This document shows, one piece after another, positions 8,615 through 17,211 of a stretch of 64,000 nt of DNA. Made by a program: the position numbers and the translations under genes. The notes under the pieces are model-generated. The model was not told where the DNA came from. It made no database searches and saw only the letters and a program-made list of their open reading frames with translations. Position 1 is the first letter of the stretch. Each line of letters opens with the position of its first letter. The stretch is from positions 20,767-84,766 of the forward strand of contig JAJRRC010000008.1 of the NCBI GenBank assembly GCA_024279865.1, read 5' to 3'. This DNA is from Planctomycetota bacterium. Lineage in GTDB: Bacteria; Planctomycetota; Phycisphaerae; Phycisphaerales; Phycisphaeraceae.

Positions 8615-9568
8615 ATGAAAAAATTTCCATTGGGTTTGGACATCGGCGGGGCCAATATCAAAGCGTTCAGCCACGGCCGGGCGGTCAATCATCCGTTTGC
8701 GCTGTGGCGTGAGCCTGCGGAGTTGGCCAATCAATTGGCTCAAATACGAAATCAGTTTGAGGCAGTGGGTTCGTTGCGGATTACGATGACGGGCGAGTTG
8801 TGTGATTGTTATTTGTCCAAAGATCAAGGGGTGAACGCGATTCTTGATGCCGTTGAAACGGTTGCTGAGGATTGGCCCATTGAAGTTTGGAGCACTGAAG
8901 GCTGTTTTGTGAGCTTGTGCGAGGCACGTCAAAAAACCTTGGCGGTGGCAGCGGGGAATTGGCATGTTTTGGCGACGTATGTGGCCCAGCTTGACCCGCA
9001 AAGTTCAACGCTGTTGGTGGACATGGGTTCGACGACGACGGATTTGATTCCGCTGCGTGATGGGCAGGTCTGCGCCAAGGGTTTAACAGACACGGGACGT
9101 TTGGAGCATGGCGAGTTAATTTATTTGGGTGCGACACGTACGCCGTTGATGGCGTTGGGGCCGACGGTCGGGCAGATGCCGATCATGGCGGAGCATTTTG
9201 CGACGATGCTGGATGTGGCGGTGTTGTTGGGGAAGATTGCTGAAGATGCCGCTGATGGCCAGACAGCCGACAAGCAGCCTCGCACAAAAGAAGCTTCGGC
9301 GAGACGTTTGTTACGCATGGTCGGTGGAGATTTAGACAGCATGTCGATCACGCAGGCCGAACAGCTGGCGTGGCAGTTTTTTAAACAGGCGGTATCGCGT
9401 TTGGCTGATGGGATTCAAAAGCACACTTTTGACCAGATCGTTCTCAGCGGTAGTGGCGCGTTTCTTGCAAGAGAGGCGATGGGCGAGATGCCGGTCGTGG
9501 ACCTCGCTTCACAGATCGGAACTGAAGCCTCTGCCAGCGCGTGCGCTTTTGCGTTGTGTCAGGTTTGA
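8615..9568 (+). CDS. MfnF-like ASKHA protein of the methanofuran / H4MPT pathway (hydantoinase-oxoprolinase-like)
   Basis: 317 aa. The acetate/sugar kinase-Hsp70-actin fold is shown by two phosphate loops, LGLDIGGANIKA at the N-terminus and LLVDMGSTTTDLIPL in the middle, plus a third glycine-rich patch IVLSGSGAFLA. Proteins of this type sit in H4MPT gene clusters and include archaeal MfnF, which joins the furan and tyramine parts of methanofuran. The position next to ftr-fhcC-mch supports a cofactor-making role; the exact reaction is inference. The frame stays open far upstream, but the ATG here begins exactly where the family starts and lies just after the dispersed repeat. Confidence 0.82.
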   Translation: MKKFPLGLDIGGANIKAFSHGRAVNHPFALWREPAELANQLAQIRNQFEAVGSLRITMTGELCDCYLSKDQGVNAILDAVETVAEDWPIEVWSTEGCFVSLCEARQKTLAVAAGNWHVLATYVAQLDPQSSTLLVDMGSTTTDLIPLRDGQVCAKGLTDTGRLEHGELIYLGATRTPLMALGPTVGQMPIMAEHFATMLDVAVLLGKIAEDAADGQTADKQPRTKEASARRLLRMVGGDLDSMSITQAEQLAWQFFKQAVSRLADGIQKHTFDQIVLSGSGAFLAREAMGEMPVVDLASQIGTEASASACAFALCQV

Positions 9569-9569
9569 T

Positions 9570-11786
9570 TCAGTTCAATTCCGTGGCGTACCAGGTCGCC
9601 TGGGTTCCCACGTGAATTTCGGTGAGCAAGTGCAATTGAACGCCCACGTCCAAATTAGAGATCAGGGCTGTGGCTGCTTTGGCGTTGTCCGAGAACAGAT
9701 GGACAAGGGGTTGTTGCTGCGCATCAAAACGAGCTTGTCGTTGTGTCATTTGCAAGAGGTCTAAGTGTTGATTGACCCATCCGCGTGCATCGAGCAGTCC
9801 TAGTAGGGTTTCGCCAATAGAGCCTTGGGCTTGTTGGTGTTGGGCGAGCAGATGAAGTTTGCCTTGCTCGTCTAAGACGAGTTGTGTTTGTGGATGGTGT
9901 GGGCAACGTGCGGTCAGGGCCAATCCGCCGACGATGAAAGAGCTGAGCAAGGGAGGTTGCTCAGAGGCTTGGGCAGTAGTGGGCTCGGCAGCAAAGGGTT
10001 TTAGTTGTGGTTGTGGTTTTGCTTGTGGCGTTTGTACTTGAGGCGTAGGTTGTGCCACGGGCCGAGCTGTTTGCGTGACAATCTGTGGCGGCACAATCTG
10101 AGCGGTTGCCAAGACAGGCTCGGGCGCTTGCCCAGCAGCGGCAACTGTTTCGGGAGCGACTTCAGATGGCATCTCTGAAACTTCCGGGGGGGCAGCTTGT
10201 TTCTTTTTTGCTTCTTCGTGTTTGAGGCGTTCGACGAAGGCTGCCACCGTGCTTGGCACGACATGTGGCTGGGCATCGTTGGCTATTGGAGCCACGGGTG
10301 TGTCTTCTAAAATTTCCTCGACCACCGGGGCTGTTGTTGCTGAAGGAATTTCTTGGACGGTTTCCACCGCAGCTTGTGGCATTGTTTCGGGGGCGGTTTC
10401 GGAGAGAATTTCGGAGGCAACTTCCGGGGTCACTTCCGGGGGCGGGGATTCTTGAGGTGGTGCGATGGGGAGGTATGGCTGATCGGTGAGCAAGGTGAAC
10501 AGCGAAGGCCATTGATCCATATCCAGCTCAAAGCTTCCCATGGCTTGGAGGTGGACGGGCATCATTTGCTTTTGCACACCGACGAGATTTACCGTCAAGT
10601 CGTAGGCTGTATCTGCTCGGGTATCAAGTTGCCGAACCATGGCCACCGCCGGGTCGACGTCACTGCCCATGGCCATCATTTGCACGCATTCAGGGTGCTC
10701 AATTTGTGTTTCATCAAGGATCTGTCCCAGCCATCGCAAGGCCGCTTCACCAGCCGCTTCATCAATGCCTGAAATCAACGTCCAAGTCCCCGCGTCGCGG
10801 GCAATCTGAGCCAGTGAATCTGACAGCGGCGTGTCCATGTGGATGAGCCATGCTTTGATCAGATAAGGCGATTGGGCTAGCTGGGCCATTGCAATTTGAG
10901 GAGAGGTTTGGGGAGGAGCTTGTATCGCTCGCAATTGAGCGATGATCCCGTCTGCCGTAGAGCTGTTGAGTTTTTCCCGCATGGCCATCAGGTCTGAGCG
11001 GCGATCGGATCGGCTGACGATGTCCAGATCAATTTGTTCGTCATCAATATGCAAAATACCCACGAGCCCACATTCATTGGCCAGGTGGTTGGCGTATTGG
11101 GTCATCCAAGGCGACGCAAACCCAGGCAGGTTCCCCAAGAAGACCGCTTCCACGCGTGTGGGTGTGGTCGAGGGCTGCGGTGGCGGCGTTTGAAGCGATT
11201 GCCGTATTTCCGACGCGATCTGTTGGGGCGTGGGGTGTGTGGGAATGTCAGTTTTTAAGGCTGCTCGCGGAGCAACTTCGTCAGGCGGCACAGGGACGGC
11301 TAAGGGCGATACGTTTTCGCGGGCGAGCTGTAATGCAGGAGCAATCGTTTGGGAATAAGTGGTGGCATCCGCAGCGTGGGGCTGGGGAATGGTGGGCAGC
11401 TTGGGAGCCAATCGCACCGGTGGCGGTCCTTCCCACAAAGCGTCAGTTCTTCCCTCTGGAAGTGCGCCCGGCATCGTGCCGGGCAGTTCCCCTGAATAGG
11501 TTTCTTCTGTCACCTCAACGGTGACAACCCCCCCAGTTCCCCCGGCCCCCCCGGTCCCCCCGGTTCCCCCTGAGAATGTGACAGAGCCACCGACGTTTCC
11601 GGGGGATACCCGTTGGCGCGAGGTGGTTTGGCGCTCGCGGGCAATACCTTTGCCATCAGGCAAGGTACTGTCCGTCGTAGCTTCGGTTTCGGGCAGGAAC
11701 AAATCACCGAACGCGTCTAACTCGTATTCGGTACGTTGCTGGTCCACCGACAACGCCCTCTGGTTAACTAAATAATAAAATTGCAT
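9570..11786 (-). CDS. Large proline-rich protein of unknown function, partner of the ParA-like gene
   Basis: 738 aa from an ATG; a GTG two codons earlier is equally possible. Layout: a short N-terminal segment, a Gly/Thr tract near residues 70-90, Pro-rich linker to about 210, a globular part at about 212-436 starting VEAVFLGNLPGF, a long Pro/Glu/Ala-rich stretch at about 440-625, and a globular end at about 625-738. The 212-436 region has the alternating strand/helix look of SIMIBI/MinD-like proteins but no Walker A loop; this is a weak impression. No membrane segment is seen. Low-complexity parts coincide with TTCCGGGGG units read in the minus direction. It begins 62 bases after the ParA-like gene, so the two are probably co-transcribed. 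I do not recognise a family. Confidence 0.7.
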   Translation of the reverse strand: MQFYYLVNQRALSVDQQRTEYELDAFGDLFLPETEATTDSTLPDGKGIARERQTTSRQRVSPGNVGGSVTFSGGTGGTGGAGGTGGVVTVEVTEETYSGELPGTMPGALPEGRTDALWEGPPPVRLAPKLPTIPQPHAADATTYSQTIAPALQLARENVSPLAVPVPPDEVAPRAALKTDIPTHPTPQQIASEIRQSLQTPPPQPSTTPTRVEAVFLGNLPGFASPWMTQYANHLANECGLVGILHIDDEQIDLDIVSRSDRRSDLMAMREKLNSSTADGIIAQLRAIQAPPQTSPQIAMAQLAQSPYLIKAWLIHMDTPLSDSLAQIARDAGTWTLISGIDEAAGEAALRWLGQILDETQIEHPECVQMMAMGSDVDPAVAMVRQLDTRADTAYDLTVNLVGVQKQMMPVHLQAMGSFELDMDQWPSLFTLLTDQPYLPIAPPQESPPPEVTPEVASEILSETAPETMPQAAVETVQEIPSATTAPVVEEILEDTPVAPIANDAQPHVVPSTVAAFVERLKHEEAKKKQAAPPEVSEMPSEVAPETVAAAGQAPEPVLATAQIVPPQIVTQTARPVAQPTPQVQTPQAKPQPQLKPFAAEPTTAQASEQPPLLSSFIVGGLALTARCPHHPQTQLVLDEQGKLHLLAQHQQAQGSIGETLLGLLDARGWVNQHLDLLQMTQRQARFDAQQQPLVHLFSDNAKAATALISNLDVGVQLHLLTEIHVGTQATWYATELN

Positions 11787-11848
11787 CGCCACACGCTGTG
11801 GCCATCAAATCCATGTTTCATTGTACCGTTACCGGACGTTCGTGCGAG

Positions 11849-13177
11849 CTAACTCACTTCTAAAATGCTGTTTAATTCACCAAACGAGTTGGTTTCCACG
11901 TCGGTGTTGTATTGATCATGCTCCCACTGGCCATTGATGACCAAGCGATAGCGATAGCGTCCTGGAGGAATTTCCAGGCAGGTTTGGGAAACACCCATCT
12001 TCGGATCATCGCGAAGCGGCGTGGCAGTGGGGGACCAATTGTTAAAGTCACCTGCCACGCTGATTTCGTAACCAGGCTTGGTCGGTTGAACGAACAACAT
12101 GCCTTGAGAGGTCGGCTTGACGCCAAAGATGCGTTTGAGTTTTTGTGCGTTTTCCTGAGCTTTGGCCTGATTCTTTTCTGAATCAAGATCTTCGTCAGGG
12201 TCTGGCACCAAGCCCGTGCGAGCGACGGCCGGGTCCGCTGCAATTTTGTTGGTCAAGTTCGCAGCTCGCGCAGACAACGCTCGGGCTCGTTCGACCAACT
12301 CCGCAGCACGACTCAAAGCAGGGTTCGGTGACGGAGCCGCATTTTGTTCTTGTGTTTCACTGATCGTGGGCATCGGCGGATTGGCCAAAAGCCACGTGGC
12401 AAATTTCTCAAAGTCCTGCATCCCACGACTGGCAGGATCGTACTCGGTAATAGGCTGTCCAAAACTGGCAGCCTCCTTGAGCTTGCTATTAAAATTAATC
12501 ACCATCGGCAACAAGTTGTCACCAAAATGACGCTTCAACTCCGAAAGAATTTCACGAGCCAACTTCGTTCGCACATCGTACATCGTGGCCAAAACCTTGT
12601 GGCGTACCTGATGACCCGTGCGACGAACCAGCATTTGAACCGTTGCTTCTTGTTTGAAAGATCCCTGTAATGCGAAATAGCCCGTTTCAACCGGGACGAT
12701 CACTTCATCACAAGCCCGCAACGCATTGAACGTTAACAGGCCAATTGAAGGGGGACAGTCAATCACGCAAAAATCGTAGTTGTGTTGAACCGTGCTTAAA
12801 ACCTGGACCAAGCGTCGGTCTTTGTCCGGGGCAGTGGCAAGTTGTTGTTCAACGCCCGCCAAAGCAGTGGTGCTGGGGGCCAAGTCAAAACATCGGGAAA
12901 TCTGCCAGACCACATCCGCCATGGCCATCGAGCCATCAAGCCCCGCCAAGAGCACATCCGCCATGGAACGGCTCATTTGTGCTTCAGGCACAGCTAAACC
13001 CAAGGCACAGTGGCCTTGAGGGTCCATATCCACAAGCAGTGTTCGCTGGTTTTCACCGGCAAGGACTGCAGCAAGATTGATCGCCACGGTTGTTTTCCCG
13101 CAGCCACCTTTTTGGTTAATGATTGCGATGGTTCGCAATTCGCTATCCTTAGCTTGTGGAACTGTAATATCGAGCAT
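11849..13177 (-). CDS. ParA/MinD-type ATPase fused to a C-terminal glycogen-binding (CBM48/AMPK-beta-like) domain
   Basis: 442 aa. Residues 14-270 form a complete ParA ATPase: deviant Walker A KGGCGKTT at 23-30 with the signature lysine, LLVDMDPQGH, the switch DCPPSIG, and the late ParA region LREILSEL-like helix ending in ASRGMQDFEKFA. Residues about 285-350 are Ala/Arg/Lys-rich and probably helical. Residues about 365-442 read GYEISVAGDFNNWSPTATPL then PPGRYRYRLVINGQWEHDQ, the classic early-set glycogen-binding domain of CBM48. No parB or origin is nearby, so chromosome partitioning is not supported; a role in positioning glycogen or another cargo is a possible inference. It leads an operon with the proline-rich gene. 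Confidence 0.85.
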   Translation of the reverse strand: MLDITVPQAKDSELRTIAIINQKGGCGKTTVAINLAAVLAGENQRTLLVDMDPQGHCALGLAVPEAQMSRSMADVLLAGLDGSMAMADVVWQISRCFDLAPSTTALAGVEQQLATAPDKDRRLVQVLSTVQHNYDFCVIDCPPSIGLLTFNALRACDEVIVPVETGYFALQGSFKQEATVQMLVRRTGHQVRHKVLATMYDVRTKLAREILSELKRHFGDNLLPMVINFNSKLKEAASFGQPITEYDPASRGMQDFEKFATWLLANPPMPTISETQEQNAAPSPNPALSRAAELVERARALSARAANLTNKIAADPAVARTGLVPDPDEDLDSEKNQAKAQENAQKLKRIFGVKPTSQGMLFVQPTKPGYEISVAGDFNNWSPTATPLRDDPKMGVSQTCLEIPPGRYRYRLVINGQWEHDQYNTDVETNSFGELNSILEVS

Positions 13178-13492
13178 CCGTGCTTGATATTCGAATCTTA
13201 CTTTAACACTTATCGGGGCTTGAGTCCTTAAATCTTGAATATCAGTATTAAAAACCGTGTTGGTGATGGGTTGTATACCAATTACGATTGCGTTTTCCCC
13301 TTTTTTTGTGTGTACGTGGCATTTTTTTTAGTTATCAGCCATTCGCCATTCGCCATCAGTAAGCATAGAAGTAGAAAAAAGAGGGAGCATTTGGGAAAAA
13401 TGTGTCCGATTATCTTCTCTTTACAGATAACTGAGAGCTTTAAAAACTTGCATCGCGGGCATTCTCATACTTGATGGGTATACAATGGCCAT
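13178..13492 (+). other. AT-rich divergent intergenic region
   Basis: 315 bases between the ParA-like gene (-) and maf (+). It is more AT-rich than its surroundings and must hold promoters for both directions. A TATACAAT box lies just upstream of the maf start. The 79-codon open frame inside it has no ribosome-binding site and no recognisable protein character. Confidence 0.4.
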
Positions 13493-14239
13493 ATGGATAA
13501 AAAGCCTTGGGTTTTAGCCAGCCGTTCTCCCCGCCGCGCCTTGCTTTTAAAGGAGGCAGGGCTGGTATTTGAGCAAATGCAGCCGCCTTACGAAGACCCG
13601 CCGATGCCGCAAGCCAACGGGTTTTCGCCCGAGGAACAGGCCATGCAGATTGCCTACGCCAAAGCGAAAAGTTTGATGACCTTGATGCCCAATCGGCATC
13701 TTTTGGCGGCTGATACGTTAATTGTGTTGCCTGATGGATCGTTGGCTGGCACGCCGACTTCGGTTGATGAAGCCAGGGAATTAATTTTAAAAATGGTGAA
13801 TGCTGTTCATCATGTGGTCACGGGTGTGGCGATTGTGCAGCCACTGCGGGATTTGCAGGAATCGGGGGAGTTGTCAGGGGCAGAGGAATCCCTCGGGAAA
13901 CGTCCGGGCGGGGCGGGGGAATTATTGGGGGCAGGGGAATCCCTAAGGAAGCTTCCGGGGGGACTGGGGGCAGGGGAATCCCTCGGGAAACTTCCGGGGG
14001 GGGGCGTGTTGTGTTTGGCGGATACGGCAGGGGTTCGGATCGGGCTGGTGACGGGGTCTGACATTGATCGCTATTTGCAAACCAATGCCTGGCAAGGCAA
14101 GGCAGGCGGGTATAACCTCTTTGAACGTCAACAGGCCGGTTGGCCGATTGAAGTGATAGATGGCAATGATCCGACCACGGTGGTGGGGCTTCCCATGGAG
14201 CTGATCAAGCCCTACTTGGGTTTGTCTAGATTTGTCTAG
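13493..14239 (+). CDS. maf: Maf family nucleoside triphosphate pyrophosphatase with a low-complexity insert
   Basis: 248 aa against about 190-200 for usual Maf proteins. Maf removes pyrophosphate from non-canonical or damaged dNTP/NTPs. Conserved motifs are present: LASRSPRRALLLKEAGL at residues 8-24, AADTLIVLPDGSLAGTP, the VTGVAIV strand, then WQGKAGGYNLFE and VIDGNDPTTVVGLPMELI. Between the VAIVQP strand and LADTAGVRIG lies an extra segment of about 55 residues with a repeating GAGESLGKLPGG pattern, encoded by in-frame copies of the G-tract repeat. The insert falls in a surface loop between core strands, so the enzyme may still fold. No good ribosome-binding site precedes the ATG. Confidence 0.88.
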   Translation: MDKKPWVLASRSPRRALLLKEAGLVFEQMQPPYEDPPMPQANGFSPEEQAMQIAYAKAKSLMTLMPNRHLLAADTLIVLPDGSLAGTPTSVDEARELILKMVNAVHHVVTGVAIVQPLRDLQESGELSGAEESLGKRPGGAGELLGAGESLRKLPGGLGAGESLGKLPGGGVLCLADTAGVRIGLVTGSDIDRYLQTNAWQGKAGGYNLFERQQAGWPIEVIDGNDPTTVVGLPMELIKPYLGLSRFV

Positions 14240-14314
14240 AACAGATGAAATAAAGTAGATACCCATCAACGCCTAGATGGATCAAGTGTTTTTCCGACTG
14301 AAGACTGATAACTG

Positions 14315-14424
14315 ATATGCATCGCATAATATGATGTACGCGTTGAGATTTTCATAAAGCCTTATCAATTCAGCCTCCGCGAATCACCATTCACACGAGT
14401 TTTAAATGGGATTGGTATGATAAC
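14315..14424 (-). repeat. Dispersed 110-bp repeat, copy 2
   Basis: Matches 8492-8602 in the opposite orientation with a few substitutions and short indels. It runs up to and past the ATG at 14417, so the first codons of the predicted lpxK product come from the repeat. Confidence 0.8.
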
Positions 14425-15529
14425 TTTAAAAATGAATCAGGATTGTTTCATCAAAATCATGGCAGGTCGTCGTCGCGGAGCCGGTGCAGCAGTGGTCCGT
14501 GGCCTGATGAATGTGGGAACCCCCGGTTATCGAGCTGTGGTTTCAGTTCGCAATGGCATGTTTAATCAGGGTTTGCGAAAATCAACCCCCCTGGGCAAAC
14601 CCACCCTCAGCGTGGGTAACATCACCACCGGCGGCACGGGGAAAACGCCCATGGTCTGTTACCTTGCCAATCAATTGATCGAAAAAGGCCTACGCCCAGC
14701 CGTGTTGATGCGAGGTTACAAGGCCACCAGTGAACACGGTTCAGATGAAATGAATCTTGTTCAGTCCCAGTTGGGTGAGCGGGGGGTGGTGCATGCTGAT
14801 CCCAGCCGGATTCAGGGCGCTCAAGCGGTGCTTGCAGAACATCGGCCTCTAGTGGATGTGTTTTTGTTGGATGATGGTTTTCAGCATCGTCAGGCAAAGC
14901 GGGATTTGGATTTGGTTTTGATTGATGCGGTGCAGCCGTTTGGCTTTGGACGCTTGTTGCCACGCGGTTTGCTACGGGAACCATTGGCCAACCTCCAGCG
15001 GGCTGATGCAATTATTCTCACCCGAGTCGATCAGGTGACCACGACCCAAAAACAACAGCTTGACGAGACCATTCAAAAAATCACAGGTCAACGGCCCATC
15101 GCCTATGTGTCTTATCCATGGGTGGGGCTTTTAGATGCCAAAGGCCAAGAGCATTCACTTTCGATCTTGCGCGAACGTCCGGTGTTGGGAGCTTGTGGGA
15201 TTGGGAATCCCCAGGCTTTTGAAGCGTCGCTTTGCGAGCATGCGTCCAAAGTCGTCGGCTGTGTCGTCAAGCCTGACCATCATGTGTGGACTCGCTCAGA
15301 CATTGATGATTTACTTGATCAAGCCAAGGCCGCTGGCAATGCCCACGTGGTCATCACCGAAAAAGATTTCACCAAATTCCCCCCCCCGGAAATTTCCCCC
15401 GGAAGCTTGTCCTTGGGTGAATTTCAAGCCTCGGTTGGCTCGGTTTCGATCTTTCGGGCGCAGCAGGGGATTCATTTTGAGCGTGGCGAGGGGGCATTGG
15501 CTCAACTGATTGAAGATCGGATCATGTGA
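14417..15529 (+). CDS. lpxK: Tetraacyldisaccharide 4'-kinase (lipid A 4'-kinase)
   Basis: 370 aa. LpxK phosphorylates the 4' position of the lipid A disaccharide at the inner membrane. The Walker A loop is VGNITTGGTGKTPMVCYL near residue 72, followed by RGYKAT and the conserved DDGFQHRQAKRDLDLVLID, then LLPRGLLREPL. The frame opens at an ATG inside the dispersed repeat; the true start may be a downstream ATG at 14432 or 14459. Near the C-terminus FPPPEISPGSLSLGE comes from two CCCCCGGAA units of the G-tract repeat, between TEKDFTKF and the final strand. A lipid A gene implies an outer membrane with lipopolysaccharide. Confidence 0.9.
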   Translation: MITLKMNQDCFIKIMAGRRRGAGAAVVRGLMNVGTPGYRAVVSVRNGMFNQGLRKSTPLGKPTLSVGNITTGGTGKTPMVCYLANQLIEKGLRPAVLMRGYKATSEHGSDEMNLVQSQLGERGVVHADPSRIQGAQAVLAEHRPLVDVFLLDDGFQHRQAKRDLDLVLIDAVQPFGFGRLLPRGLLREPLANLQRADAIILTRVDQVTTTQKQQLDETIQKITGQRPIAYVSYPWVGLLDAKGQEHSLSILRERPVLGACGIGNPQAFEASLCEHASKVVGCVVKPDHHVWTRSDIDDLLDQAKAAGNAHVVITEKDFTKFPPPEISPGSLSLGEFQASVGSVSIFRAQQGIHFERGEGALAQLIEDRIM

Positions 15530-15563
15530 AGGATGATTCAGATACGCAAGCTGTCAGCTTGTG

Positions 15564-15620
15564 GCGATCACAACGCCAAGCCCTGAAGTCTTTCCGGGGA
15601 CTGAAGAGCCGGATTCTTTT
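15564..15620 (+). repeat. REP-like hairpin repeat, copy 2
   Basis: Begins GCGATCACAACGCC and ends CCGGATTCTTTT, with an internal hairpin around TTTCCGGGGA. A separate stem (CAAGCTG/CAGCTTG) lies just before it. It is between convergent lpxK and moaD. Confidence 0.75.
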
Positions 15621-15668
15621 CAGATGTGGTATGTGGATTGAGGGCGAGATTGTAAAAATGAACCGCGT

Positions 15669-15914
15669 TCATCCGCCTGAAACGGGCGGGATCAGGGCAA
15701 CCTCATCTTCTTCGGTCAGAACGGTATCACGGCTCACATAAGCCATGTTGACCGCCACGGCTGCGGTGGGACGCATGGCCTCAAAGTCCGCATGCTGATT
15801 TTCCAATTCATCTAACAGTTGATTCACGGTGGATCCTTCTGGAACCGTGAGGACCAAAGTCCGGGTGCCGAGACGCTGTGCCATGGCTGCAAAAAGATGA
15901 ATGGTTAGTTGCAT
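15669..15914 (-). CDS. moaD: MoaD-type molybdopterin synthase sulfur carrier
   Basis: 81 aa, ubiquitin-like fold ending in the required Gly-Gly (VALIPPVSGG). The terminal glycine is thiocarboxylated and delivers sulfur to cyclic pyranopterin in molybdenum cofactor synthesis. LFAAMAQRLG at the start and EEDEVALIPPVSGG at the end match MoaD. TAGGAG about 11 bases upstream supports the ATG. No moaE or other moa gene is adjacent, so a sulfur carrier for another pathway (ThiS-like) cannot be fully ruled out. Confidence 0.88.
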   Translation of the reverse strand: MQLTIHLFAAMAQRLGTRTLVLTVPEGSTVNQLLDELENQHADFEAMRPTAAVAVNMAYVSRDTVLTEEDEVALIPPVSGG

Positions 15915-16105
15915 GTGGTTTTAAATCTCCTAAATGAGAATTTAACAGCAGAAGGCCTTGTTTTCCACTTTGAACCAGCCGATACTCAACGATGGCAAAA
16001 GGGGTCCGGGAAAATTTGATCTATGTTTGTGGTCATCCATTTCCCTTTTGATGATATTTTAATGAAGGCAATGAGGTTGCCTATATCAATAGGGTGGGTC
16101 CTGAT

Positions 16106-16510
16106 ATGAAGTTAAGCAAAACGTCTGCGCAAGCCGCTTTGGCGATGGGTATTCTTGCCAAGCAAGACAATGGGCAATTTCTTCAAGCACGTCAAATTGC
16201 AGAATACTTGGAAATCCAAACGGTCAGTGCGCTGAAAATTCTTCAGACGCTTGCCCGTCATCGTTTGATTGAAAGCCAGTTGGGTCGTCGTGGAGGCTAT
16301 CGAATGCGAATTGCTCCGGACGATGTGACATTGCTTCAAGTGGTTGAAGCGATGGAAGGCCCGATTTGTGGCCATTTGCGGATGAAGTCAACACCCACGC
16401 TGATTGCGGGGGCTGTTGAGCGGCTTGGGAAGGTCTGCCAAGCTGCTGCGATGGCCATTCGGGAGCAATTAGCGACCACGACCATTGCAGATTTGCAGCA
16501 CGCCAGCTGA
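16106..16510 (+). CDS. Rrf2 family transcriptional regulator
   Basis: 134 aa. The N-terminal winged helix-turn-helix matches Rrf2 proteins: AAQAALAMGILAKQ-like first helix, FLQARQIAEYLEIQTVSALKILQTLARHRLIES, and the wing LGRRGGYRMRIAPDDVTLLQVVEAMEG. The dimerisation helix follows. IscR- and NsrR-type members bind an Fe-S cluster through three clustered cysteines; here only two widely spaced cysteines are seen, so cluster binding is doubtful. The ATG is preferred to a GTG four codons earlier. It stands alone; the target genes are unknown. Confidence 0.85.
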   Translation: MKLSKTSAQAALAMGILAKQDNGQFLQARQIAEYLEIQTVSALKILQTLARHRLIESQLGRRGGYRMRIAPDDVTLLQVVEAMEGPICGHLRMKSTPTLIAGAVERLGKVCQAAAMAIREQLATTTIADLQHAS

Positions 16511-16686
16511 CGAAATCTCATCATTGTCTAAATAATGTGTTAAAGCGTTGCTTGTGGTGATCCGATGATTGCTACTGAGAGATGCTTAATGATATTGCAT
16601 GTCTAAAATTTGGAATTGGGTAGTGCCTTCGGATGACAACGACCCCTTTTTTTTGCAAGAGGGTGTTCACAACCAGGAGACAGACA

Positions 16687-17190
16687 TTGGATCATTCTTA
16701 CATTTTGCCGTTCATTAAATCCGTTAGCAATGTTTTTGAGACGATGCTTCAGACAAAGGTGAAGATTAGCAAGCCTGTTCTTAGGCAGCCCAATCAGCCT
16801 CGATTTGATGTTTCAGGGATCATCGGCATGTCAGGCGATGTGGAAGGAACCATTATTCTGAGCTTTCCGTCACCGGTGGCCATTGCTTGTGTCGCTAAAT
16901 TTACAGGGATGGAGATGGCCACGGATGATGAAGATTTTGCCGATGCCATTGGTGAACTGGTCAACATGGTTTCCGGAAGCGCCAAGGCAGAATTCCAAGG
17001 CAAGAAAGTTGCCATTACCTGTCCTTCGGTCGTCATTGGGCCTAACCATGTGGTGTTCGGCAACCGCGATGTGGTGGGCATTAACATCCCCTGTGAAACA
17101 GAATTAGGCCATTTCATCGTCGAAATCGGCCTGAAGCAAGGTTCCGATGTCGCCAAGGAGACTCTTTCAGAAGTTTCCGGCGCTGCATAA
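16687..17190 (+). CDS. cheX: CheX-like chemotaxis phosphatase
   Basis: 167 aa from a TTG start, chosen because CAGGAG lies 7 bases upstream and the product then opens LDHSYILPFIKSVSNVFETML, as CheX proteins do. CheX dephosphorylates CheY-P. The catalytic ExxN motif is visible in IGELVNMVSGSAK, and GMSGDVEGTIILSFP is the usual beta-strand pair. It is followed 21 bases later by a FapA-domain gene, so the pair is probably an operon. No cheA or flagellar gene is near; only a broken receiver gene at 62279 could be related. Confidence 0.85.
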   Translation: MDHSYILPFIKSVSNVFETMLQTKVKISKPVLRQPNQPRFDVSGIIGMSGDVEGTIILSFPSPVAIACVAKFTGMEMATDDEDFADAIGELVNMVSGSAKAEFQGKKVAITCPSVVIGPNHVVFGNRDVVGINIPCETELGHFIVEIGLKQGSDVAKETLSEVSGAA

Positions 17191-17211
17191 AATCAACTCA
17201 AGAGGTGAGCT

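Noticed and set aside
7910..9001. Very long minus-strand frame covering the start of ftr and mfnF
   Set aside because: Only the part from the ATG at 8479 matches Ftr; the upstream part is antisense to mfnF and to the dispersed repeat.
11849..13177. Chromosome partitioning (parA-parB-origin) locus
   Set aside because: No parB, parS-like sites, dnaA or replication genes nearby, and the C-terminal glycogen-binding-like domain is not part of partition ParA proteins.
13235..13474. 79-codon open frame upstream of maf
   Set aside because: No ribosome-binding site, odd composition and no protein motif; it lies in an AT-rich divergent promoter region.
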